Assembly: GCA_934098375.1 (NCBI GenBank)
Contig: CAKOOC010000023.1
Coordinates: 1-20,841 of the forward strand
Length of the DNA stretch: 20,841 bases
Origin: an uncultured Bacilli bacterium
GTDB taxonomy: Bacteria; Bacillota_I; Bacilli_A; RF39; UBA660
Direction: 5' to 3'
How positions within the stretch are numbered: the first letter of the stretch is position 1; each line of letters opens with the position of its first letter. Made by a program: the position numbers and the translations under genes. A model generated the notes under the pieces. That model ran no database searches and was not told where the DNA came from. It worked only from the letters and a program-made list of their open reading frames with translations. Of the stretch, positions 1 to 6,248 are shown piece after piece.

Positions 1-1806
1 ATTACTGCAACAGGAACAACGTATGCCATCTTTACAACATCAGCATCCCAAGAAGGAACTAACACTATTGAAACTCTAAAATGTTTAGAACTAGAATTTT
101 CTAATCAAAAGAATGTTATAAATTTATCAAATACATATCCTATGCTTGATGAAAGAGGAAGGAAAAATACCCCATATACTTTTACCTTAACCAATAAGTG
201 TGGTACGTATGTAGAATATTCCGTTGGACTCGCCATAAATAAAGATAATACTTTAGAAGATAAATATGTAAAGACTGTATTTTCTCTTGCGAATGATACG
301 GGAGAACCAGTTCTTTTAACTGATAGAGTTGAAGGTGAAACATATAACAATAAGAAAACATATATCTTTAGAAATGATGGCTTAGAAAATGGCAAAAGTA
401 AAGACTATAAATTAGTTTTATGGATAGATGAAAGTGCTACAAAAAATCAAAAAGGACAAAGCTTCATTGGCAACATTATTATAAATACTAAACCAATAAA
501 AAACGAAGGACAAAAAACAATAGCAGTTGATCTTGATGGAGGCAATTTACTACAAGAATTAAATGAAATCTATAGAGAAGGTATGAAAATAAAATTACCG
601 ATACCTGCTAAAGCTGGATACCACTTTACTAAGTGGGAGGTAACAAGTGGCGATGCCATAGTAGATGAAAACAATTATTTGACCATTGGTAAAGAAAATA
701 TTTCTTTAAAAGCATACTATCAAGGAGGACTAACTCTAACATTAGAATTAAATGGCGGAAGTACTACCCAAACTTTTAATGAAGTATATGGTGGTGGTAA
801 AAAAATAACACTTACAAAACCATCCAAAGAGAGAAGCATATTTGCTGGTTGGAGAATAATTAGCGGTGATGGAATACTTGATGGAAATGTCTTAACAATA
901 AATACTGAAAGTGTTGTTATAGAAGCCTTATGGCAGCAAACATGGAATTTTGATTTTACTGGATCAGAACAAACCTTTACTGTCCCTTATACTGGTGTAT
1001 ATAAATTAGAAACTTGGGGAGCTCAAGGTGGAAATACAAATAATTATGCTGGTGGATATGGTGGATATTCAACTGGTTATATGTATATTAAAAAAATTTC
1101 AACTTTATATATAAATATAGGAGGACAGGGTAATAGTACTCCGGCTGGAGTGTCACAATATGTTGCTGGTGGCTATAATGGTGGTGGTTCGACAAGTGGG
1201 CAGTCTTGTTGTAATCGTTATTTTGGTTCCGGTGGTGGAGCCACTCATATTGCCACGAAATCTGGACTACTTAGTACTTTAGAAAATAGTAAAGATAGTA
1301 TTTTAATAGTTTCTGGTGGAGGAGGCGGTTCATATTATGGTGAAAATACTGGTACAGAAGGTTTATCTGGTGGTTCAGGTGGCGGTATAATTGGTGTGAG
1401 CGGTACAGAGTCAACTATTGAAAATAACCAATGGTGTGTTGGATTAGGTGGAACTCAAACAGTAGGAGGAGCTATTACAACAAATTGTACCCATTCAAGT
1501 GAGGTAGGTGGCGGTACTGTAACTGGAACTTTTGGCCAAGGTGGTTCTGGAACATCATCAACGGGTGGCGGTGGTGGATATTATGGTGGCTCTTTTAGTG
1601 GACATATTGCTCCTGCTGGTGGAGGTTCTGGTTATATCGGTAAAGCAACATTATATAATAAAGTAATGTACTGCTATAATTGCACTGAATCCTCTGAAGA
1701 AGCTACTAAAACAATATCAACAACATGCACAAAAACGGAAGCGACAGAAAACTGTGCAAAACAAGGTAGTGGATATGCTAAGATTACATTTGTTTCCACG
1801 AATTAA
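1..1806 (+). CDS. Glycine-rich modular surface protein, paralogue 1 (5' end outside window)
   Basis: The reading frame is open from base 1, and the first 47 codons match residues 21-67 of the paralogue at 4121-6127. The gene therefore starts about 20 codons upstream of the window, and the ATG at 142 is internal. Visible order (partial-protein numbering): end of a signal/anchor segment (about 1-10), a beta domain rich in TPYTFTLTNKCG-type sequence resembling TasA/camelysin-like N-domains (about 11-170), two InlB/Flg_new-type repeats (174-241 and 243-313), a glycine-rich domain (314-547) with GSGGGATHIA and ILIVSGGGGG motifs like the ALK/LTK glycine-rich domain, and a C-terminal tail with CYNC and two later cysteines. 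There is no LPXTG motif and no C-terminal membrane helix, so anchoring would be N-terminal or non-covalent. Function is inferred: surface adhesin or matrix component. Repeat 2 looks like a chimera of repeats 2 and 3 of paralogue 3. Confidence 0.85.
   Translation: MTATGTTYAIFTTSASQEGTNTIETLKCLELEFSNQKNVINLSNTYPMLDERGRKNTPYTFTLTNKCGTYVEYSVGLAINKDNTLEDKYVKTVFSLANDTGEPVLLTDRVEGETYNNKKTYIFRNDGLENGKSKDYKLVLWIDESATKNQKGQSFIGNIIINTKPIKNEGQKTIAVDLDGGNLLQELNEIYREGMKIKLPIPAKAGYHFTKWEVTSGDAIVDENNYLTIGKENISLKAYYQGGLTLTLELNGGSTTQTFNEVYGGGKKITLTKPSKERSIFAGWRIISGDGILDGNVLTINTESVVIEALWQQTWNFDFTGSEQTFTVPYTGVYKLETWGAQGGNTNNYAGGYGGYSTGYMYIKKISTLYINIGGQGNSTPAGVSQYVAGGYNGGGSTSGQSCCNRYFGSGGGATHIATKSGLLSTLENSKDSILIVSGGGGGSYYGENTGTEGLSGGSGGGIIGVSGTESTIENNQWCVGLGGTQTVGGAITTNCTHSSEVGGGTVTGTFGQGGSGTSSTGGGGGYYGGSFSGHIAPAGGGSGYIGKATLYNKVMYCYNCTESSEEATKTISTTCTKTEATENCAKQGSGYAKITFVSTN
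520..939 (+). repeat. Two InlB-type (Flg_new) beta-repeats, coding
   Basis: Two degenerate tandem units of about 70 residues. Each runs from a (V/L)xLDGG or LELNGG start, through a KxGYHFTKW or RSIFAGW centre, to a final short strand (KAYYQ or EALWQQ). The pattern is that of Listeria-Bacteroides/InlB B-repeats. The second unit begins like repeat 2 of the paralogue at 4121 and ends like its repeat 3, suggesting loss of one unit by recombination. Confidence 0.75.
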
Positions 1807-1823
1807 TTTTTAAAACATAAAAT

Positions 1824-1874
1824 AAAAAGTCTATGATATAGTCACTTTTTGACGGTTAATACCATAGACTTTTT
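1824..1874. terminator. Stem-loop AAAAAGTCTATG...CATAGACTTTTT
   Basis: Perfect 12-bp inverted arms at 1824-1835 and 1863-1874, with a small inner GTCA/TGAC hairpin in the loop. An A5 run on one side and a T5 run on the other make it a possible bidirectional intrinsic terminator for the preceding surface gene. The same stem follows tig, but not the surface gene at 4121-6127, so it belongs to the downstream promoter cassette rather than to the 3' end of the surface genes. Confidence 0.7.
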
Positions 1875-1891
1875 GCGTATGCAATATTAAC

Positions 1892-1919
1892 TTGACATGG
1901 GGGGGGTTATTTATATAAT
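1892..1919 (+). promoter_or_regulatory. Sigma-A promoter with G8 tract in the spacer
   Basis: A perfect -35 TTGACA (1892-1897) and a perfect -10 TATAAT (1914-1919) are separated by 16 bp made of T, eight G (1899-1906) and TTATTTA. The spacer is 1 bp short of the 17-bp optimum. Gain or loss of one G would change promoter strength, as in known promoter-spacer phase variation (Neisseria porA, Mycoplasma vlp). The start codon lies 28 bases beyond the -10. Confidence 0.85.
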
Positions 1920-1946
1920 TATATAGAAAATATCGGGTGATTTTCT

Positions 1947-3980
1947 ATGAATAAGTATAAAGAAAAAATAGGTAACATTTTAAATAAAGTAACAGGAAAT
2001 AAACGAATTTTATATTTAATGATTATAGGTATATTTGTTTTATTTACAGCTGCTTTAAATATAACTTTTAGTTTAATGACACAAAACATTGATAAAAATC
2101 AAGCTAATATTACGATTGGTAAACTTAAATATAATATACAAGTAAATAATGGTGCTTTAGAAGATAGAATACTTAGAATACCTAAAAATGATACAAGAAT
2201 ATTTACAGTATTACTAACATCATTAAATGAAATAGATACTAAATATGAATTAATATATCATGTATGTAAAGATGTAAATTGTAATGAAAGTGAATATATT
2301 GATAAACCAAATGAGTTAGATGTATTAGTAACATCAAAAACAATAAATAAAATAGCTGGTGATATAAAGAAGGAAGAGAGTATATCAATATCTATTGCAG
2401 GAACAAATGAAGCTAGCGATGATTACTATATAAAATTAGATTTAAACGTAGGATATACTCATAATGAGTTGGCACTTATAAAACAAATAACAAAAACATA
2501 TTACGAAGATGATGTAACTATTATTTCTTATGTAGATGGAAAAGAATCAACGGAGTTTCCAGCCAGTGGTAATTATGGTGTATTATATGAGTGTATGGTG
2601 AATGGAACTGCTGATAATGATGTTATAGTTAATGGAGTATGGGATACATCAGATGAAAATAATTATCATTGGAAAATAGATGTAACAGGAGTAACAAGAT
2701 CAAAAACGATATGTAATGTTACGTTTGTATCTAAAACATTAAATTCAATTAAAGTAACTAATAATCCAACTAAAATGTATTATGAACCAGGAGAAACGTT
2801 TGATAAAACAGGAATGGTTGTAACTGGTTATTTTGAGCAAGATGGAATGGAAGCAAGTGTAGAATTGAGTGGATATACTGTATCACCAACTACGATTAAT
2901 CCTGGTGCGACTAAATTAACCATAACATATATGGATGGTGATTTACCATTAACTACTACATTAGATGTTTATATTAAACCTAAATTAACAATTGATTTTA
3001 ATGGCGGCACTGGAACAGATGTAAGTGGATATTATATTTCGGGTACAACAATATCATTAGGAACAGCAACAAAAAATGGTACATATTTTGTAGGATGGGA
3101 AGTTGTATCTGGCGATATTACTATAAATAATAATTCATTTGTAATGGGAACAACTGATGTAAGTGTTAGGGCATTATTCCAACAAACATGGAATTTTGGT
3201 TATACTGGTGGAGAGCAAGTATTTACTGCTCCATATTCTGGGACATATAAAGTATATACTTGGGGAGCAGCCGGCGGTTATAGAGCTGGGTATGGCGGAT
3301 ATTCAACAGGAAATATATATTTAACAAAAGGCGAAGTTTTATATGTTATTGTTGGTGGTGCAGGAGCACAAGGTACAACATCAGCAGCTGGTGGCTATAA
3401 TGGAGGCGGCTCCGGTGGCGCTGTTCTTAACAATAAAACTACCGGTGGCGGCGGAGGAGCAACCCACATCGCATTTAAAAGCGGACTTTTAAGTAGTTTA
3501 TCATCTTCAATAGATAAAATATTAATTGTATCTGGAGGCGGTGGCTCTGGAGGTTATGAGGAATATAATGGTAGTGTGTATACTAACGGCGGCTCCGGCG
3601 GTGGATACATTGGTGGCGGTGGTTCTTCATCATCTGATTCTACCGGCGGTGGTGGTGGAACACAGAGTGGCGCTGGTTCTGGATTTATAAATAATGGTGC
3701 ATTTGGTAAAGGCTCAAGTGCTAACGGAGATGGTTCCGGAGGCGGTGGAGGCTTCTATGGCGGCGGCGATGGACAATGGGTTGCTGGTAGTGGCGGAGGC
3801 TCTGGTTATATTGGCAATGCTCGTCTAACAAACAAAGTAATGTACTGCTATAGTTGTTCTGCATCTTCTGCGGCAGCTACTAAGACAGTATCAACATCTT
3901 GTTCAAGTTCAACGCCTACAGAAAACTGTGCGAAACAAGGTAGTGGATATGCTAGAATTACGTTCGTTTCTATAAATTAA
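1947..3980 (+). CDS. Glycine-rich modular surface protein, paralogue 2 (Big_3-like type)
   Basis: A 677-residue protein; ATG preceded by GGGTGA with 6-base spacing. Residues about 21-42 form one hydrophobic segment without a clear cleavage site, so the protein is probably anchored by its N-terminus. Next come a TasA/camelysin-like beta region (about 43-180), an uncharacterised region with two cysteines (about 181-263), a Big_3-like Ig domain (about 264-344, from LNSIKVTNNPTKMYYEPGE), one InlB-type repeat (345-413), a glycine-rich ALK/LTK-like domain (414-622, with GGGGATHIAF and ILIVSGGGG), and a tail with CYSC, a TSC and an ENC cysteine ending GSGYARITF. The architecture differs from its neighbours in the middle but keeps the same C-terminal half. 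It is driven by the G8 promoter. A role as adhesin or surface-coat protein is inferred, not shown. Confidence 0.88.
   Translation: MNKYKEKIGNILNKVTGNKRILYLMIIGIFVLFTAALNITFSLMTQNIDKNQANITIGKLKYNIQVNNGALEDRILRIPKNDTRIFTVLLTSLNEIDTKYELIYHVCKDVNCNESEYIDKPNELDVLVTSKTINKIAGDIKKEESISISIAGTNEASDDYYIKLDLNVGYTHNELALIKQITKTYYEDDVTIISYVDGKESTEFPASGNYGVLYECMVNGTADNDVIVNGVWDTSDENNYHWKIDVTGVTRSKTICNVTFVSKTLNSIKVTNNPTKMYYEPGETFDKTGMVVTGYFEQDGMEASVELSGYTVSPTTINPGATKLTITYMDGDLPLTTTLDVYIKPKLTIDFNGGTGTDVSGYYISGTTISLGTATKNGTYFVGWEVVSGDITINNNSFVMGTTDVSVRALFQQTWNFGYTGGEQVFTAPYSGTYKVYTWGAAGGYRAGYGGYSTGNIYLTKGEVLYVIVGGAGAQGTTSAAGGYNGGGSGGAVLNNKTTGGGGGATHIAFKSGLLSSLSSSIDKILIVSGGGGSGGYEEYNGSVYTNGGSGGGYIGGGGSSSSDSTGGGGGTQSGAGSGFINNGAFGKGSSANGDGSGGGGGFYGGGDGQWVAGSGGGSGYIGNARLTNKVMYCYSCSASSAAATKTVSTSCSSSTPTENCAKQGSGYARITFVSIN
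2979..3185 (+). repeat. Single InlB-type (Flg_new) beta-repeat, coding
   Basis: One unit of about 69 residues with the LTIDFNGGTG start, a TYFVGWEVVSGD centre and a final RALFQQ strand. It directly precedes the WNF strand that opens the glycine-rich domain, as in the two paralogues. Confidence 0.75.
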
Positions 3981-3998
3981 TTCTTAAATCTTTAAAAT

Positions 3999-4048
3999 AA
4001 AAAGTCTATGACACAGCCACTTTTGGTGGTTAATATCGTAGACTTTTT
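3999..4048. terminator. Stem-loop AAAAAGTCTATG...CGTAGACTTTTT
   Basis: Arms at 3999-4010 and 4037-4048 pair over 12 positions with one T-G wobble. The inner hairpin here is CCAC/GTGG, where copy A has GTCA/TGAC. Both arms changed together, which points to selection on structure. Likely terminator for the surface gene ending at 3980. Confidence 0.7.
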
Positions 4049-4065
4049 ATATGTTCGATATTAAC

Positions 4066-4093
4066 TTGACATGGGGGGGGTTATTAGTACAAT
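4066..4093 (+). promoter_or_regulatory. Sigma-A promoter with G8 tract in the spacer
   Basis: -35 TTGACA (4066-4071), a spacer of 16 bp with eight G (4073-4080), and -10 TACAAT (4088-4093). Compared with copy A the -10 has one substitution and the spacer end reads TTATTAG. The start codon at 4121 is 28 bases beyond the -10, the same distance as in copy A. Confidence 0.83.
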
Positions 4094-4120
4094 TATATAG
4101 AAAATATCGGGTGATTTTAA

Positions 4121-6127
4121 ATGAGAAGTTTTCTATATAAAAGAAAAATAATATATATTATTTTGATAATAATTGGAGTCATTACTGTAACAGGAACAAG
4201 TTATGCCATCTTTACAACATCCACAGCCCAGGAAGGAACTAATACAATTGAAACATTAAAATGTTTAGAATTAGAGTTCTCTAATCAAAAGAATGTTATA
4301 AATTTATCAAATACATATCCTATGCTTGATGAAAGAGGAATGAAAAATACTCCATATACTTTTACTTTAACCAATAAGTGTGGGACATATGTAGAATATT
4401 CCGTTGGACTCGCCATAAACAAGGATAATACTTTAGAAGATAAATATGTTAAGACAATATTTTCGCTTGCAAATAATACTGGAGAACCAGTTCTTTTAAC
4501 CGATAGAGTTGCAGGAAATACATACAACAATAAGAAAACATATATATTTAGAAAAGATGGCTTAGAAAATAATGCTAGTAAAGACTATAAATTAGTTTTA
4601 TGGGTAGATGAAAGTGCTACAAAAAATCAAAAAGGACAAAGCTTCATTGGCAACATTATTATTAATACCAAACCAATAAAAAACGAAGGACAAAAAACAA
4701 TAACTGTCGATTTAGATGGCGGTAATTTACTACAAGAATTAAATGAGATATATAGAGAAGGCATGAAAATAAAATTACCAGTACCAGCAAAAGCAGGATA
4801 TCACTTTACAATGTGGGAAATAACAGCTGGGGATGCCACCATAGATGAAAATAATTATTTAACCATTGGTAAAGAAAATATTTCTTTAAAAGCATATTAT
4901 CAAGGAAGATTAACTCTTACATTAGAATTAAATGGTGGAAATACTACTCAAACTATTAATGATTTTTATGGAAGTGGTGAAAAAGTAACTTTAATTGAGC
5001 CAACCAAAGAAGGATACAAGTTTAACGGCTGGAAGATAACCAGTGGTGATGGCACACTTGATGGCAACACCTTAACCATAAATACTGAAAGCGTTATAAT
5101 AGAGGCAACATGGAAAAAACAAGTAACATTAACGGTAGATTTAAATGGTGGAAGCACAACACAGTCATTTGCTAGTGTATATTATGAAGATGATGAATTA
5201 GAATTAATAAATGTAACTAAAACGAATTCGACTTTTGCGGGCTGGGAAATAAAATCTGGAAATGCATTAATAAGTAATAATAAACTAATTTTTGGAACAA
5301 GTAATGTAAGTATTAAAGCATTATGGCAGCAAACATGGAATTTTGATTTTACTGGATCAGAGCAAACCTTTACTATCCCTTATAATGGAATATATAAATT
5401 AGAAACATGGGGAGCTCAAGGCGGTGGATATAGCACTTATATAGGCGGTTATGGTGCATATGCTACTGGTTACATTACTCTTACAAAACAGCAAATTTAT
5501 ATTAATGTTGGCGGAGCAGGTCAAAGTGGAGTACAAAGTGAATCTCCTGTTATAACGTCAGGTGGATATAATGGTGGCGGAAATAATGGCTCAAACGCTT
5601 ATGGAATTGGTGGCACTGGCGGTGGTGCTACGCACATAGCATCAGTAACTGGAAAATTAAATAATTTAAGTGATAATTTAACTGACATATTTATAGTTGC
5701 CTCTGGTGGTGGTGGCGGTGGTCAAGAAGTTGGTTATATAGGATACTGTTATGGAGGGCATGGTGGCGGAATTATAGGTTCTGTAGGCTCTTTAAATCCT
5801 AATAGAGGAGATGGTGGACCTGCTTTAGCTGATTCACCTACTCAGACTACTGGATATGCATTTGGTGAAGGAGCTATAGGAGGTGGATGGCAAGGTGCCG
5901 GCGGTGGCGGATTATATGGTGGATATCCTGGCTGTGGTGGTGCCGGTGGCTCATCATATATTGGAAATGTGTCACTTACAAATAAAGCAATGTACTGTTA
6001 TAACTGTACTGAATCATCTGAAGAAGCAACTAAAACAATATCAACAACATGTACAAATTCAGCGGTCACAGAAAATTGTGCAAAGCAAGGAAATGGTTAT
6101 GCAAAAATAACATTTATCAGTGTATGA
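4121..6127 (+). CDS. Glycine-rich modular surface protein, paralogue 3 (three InlB repeats)
   Basis: A 668-residue protein; ATG with GGGTGA 6 bases upstream. Residues about 10-29 form a signal peptide or anchor, with possible cleavage after TSYA. Then come a TasA/camelysin-like beta domain (about 30-190, with SYAIFTTSTAQEGTN and TPYTFTLTNKCG), three InlB-type repeats (194-262, 263-333, 334-404), a glycine-rich ALK/LTK-like domain (405-615, with GGGATHIA and IFIVASGGGGGG), and a tail with CYNC, TTC and ENC cysteines ending GNGYAKITF. It is nearly identical to paralogue 1 through the first domain and around the WNFDF strand, pointing to recent duplication or gene conversion. There is no sortase motif. 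It ends in TGA and has its own unrelated terminator. Surface adhesin or matrix role is inferred. Confidence 0.88.
   Translation: MRSFLYKRKIIYIILIIIGVITVTGTSYAIFTTSTAQEGTNTIETLKCLELEFSNQKNVINLSNTYPMLDERGMKNTPYTFTLTNKCGTYVEYSVGLAINKDNTLEDKYVKTIFSLANNTGEPVLLTDRVAGNTYNNKKTYIFRKDGLENNASKDYKLVLWVDESATKNQKGQSFIGNIIINTKPIKNEGQKTITVDLDGGNLLQELNEIYREGMKIKLPVPAKAGYHFTMWEITAGDATIDENNYLTIGKENISLKAYYQGRLTLTLELNGGNTTQTINDFYGSGEKVTLIEPTKEGYKFNGWKITSGDGTLDGNTLTINTESVIIEATWKKQVTLTVDLNGGSTTQSFASVYYEDDELELINVTKTNSTFAGWEIKSGNALISNNKLIFGTSNVSIKALWQQTWNFDFTGSEQTFTIPYNGIYKLETWGAQGGGYSTYIGGYGAYATGYITLTKQQIYINVGGAGQSGVQSESPVITSGGYNGGGNNGSNAYGIGGTGGGATHIASVTGKLNNLSDNLTDIFIVASGGGGGGQEVGYIGYCYGGHGGGIIGSVGSLNPNRGDGGPALADSPTQTTGYAFGEGAIGGGWQGAGGGGLYGGYPGCGGAGGSSYIGNVSLTNKAMYCYNCTESSEEATKTISTTCTNSAVTENCAKQGNGYAKITFISV
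4700..5332 (+). repeat. Three tandem InlB-type (Flg_new) beta-repeats, coding
   Basis: Three units of about 70 residues (protein 194-262, 263-333, 334-404). Each starts with a VDLDGG, LELNGG or VDLNGG strand, has a GYHFTMW, GYKFNGW or STFAGW core, and ends in a KAYYQ, EATWKKQ or KALWQQ strand. Repeat number differs among the three paralogues (2, 1 and 3), which fits unequal recombination. Confidence 0.78.
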
Positions 6128-6149
6128 AATTTTTAAGTAAATTTTTAAT

Positions 6150-6175
6150 AAGACTATAAACTTAGTCTTTTTTTT
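6150..6175 (+). terminator. Intrinsic terminator of the surface gene cluster
   Basis: A 7-bp stem AAGACTA (6150-6156) / TAGTCTT (6163-6169) with a 6-base loop, followed by a T-run to 6175. It is unrelated to the stem that precedes each variable promoter. Confidence 0.8.
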
Positions 6176-6183
6176 GATATAAT
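6175..6183 (+). promoter_or_regulatory. Extended -10 promoter for alaS
   Basis: TGATATAAT fits the extended -10 pattern TGnTATAAT, with the hexamer at 6178-6183. It begins where the T-tract of the preceding terminator ends. No clear -35 is visible. Predicted leader to the ATG at 6249 is about 60 bases, too short for a T-box. Confidence 0.5.
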
Positions 6184-6248
6184 TATTTAGTTAGAAAAAC
6201 TCTATGTAATATTATGTTAGAGATTTGTTAGTAGGAAGAAGGAATAAT

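Larger units (their letters stand above)
1824..1945 (+). repeat. Variable-promoter cassette, copy A
   Basis: This unit recurs at 3999-4118 and 20741-20841. In order it has a stem-loop (1824-1874), inverted half-sites GTTAATA (1855-1861) and TATTAAC (1885-1891) exactly 23 bp apart, the promoter with its G-run (1892-1919), and the leader ATAGAAAATATCGGGTGA ending in the Shine-Dalgarno GGGTGA (1935-1940). The half-sites and their spacing are the same in all three copies although the bases between them differ, so they may be protein-binding sites (inference). Confidence 0.85.
3999..4118 (+). repeat. Variable-promoter cassette, copy B
   Basis: Second copy of the unit at 1824-1945. Half-sites are GTTAATA at 4029-4035 and TATTAAC at 4059-4065, again with 23 bp between them although the intervening bases have diverged. 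The leader ATAGAAAATATCGGGTGA is identical to copy A. The Shine-Dalgarno GGGTGA is at 4109-4114. Confidence 0.85.

Noticed and set aside
1824..1919. Invertible promoter (site-specific DNA inversion)
   Set aside because: The inverted arms lie upstream of the promoter and do not flank it, and no recombinase gene is visible. The varying G count explains switching more simply.
3400..3800. GGC/GGT codon runs as frameshifting phase-variation tracts
   Set aside because: They are mixed glycine codons, not perfect homopolymers or simple repeats, and length changes in units of three would keep the frame.
4285..4530. Reverse-strand and overlapping ORFs within the surface genes (for example 105-395, 4285-4530, 4966-5157, 5883-6110)
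   Set aside because: They are shadows of the strongly coding frame, lack ribosome-binding sites and resemble no protein; two are alike only because the parent genes are paralogous.
1..6127. LPXTG or C-terminal anchor on the surface proteins
   Set aside because: The three C-termini end at (K/R)ITF(V/I)S plus one or two residues, with no sortase motif, hydrophobic helix or basic tail.
6225..6248. TTG start for alaS at 6225
   Set aside because: The Shine-Dalgarno GGAAGAAGG lies downstream of it and is well placed for the ATG at 6249; the protein from 6249 begins like other AlaRS.
6184..6248. T-box riboswitch before alaS
   Set aside because: The leader is about 60 bases, far too short, with no T-box or specifier stem.
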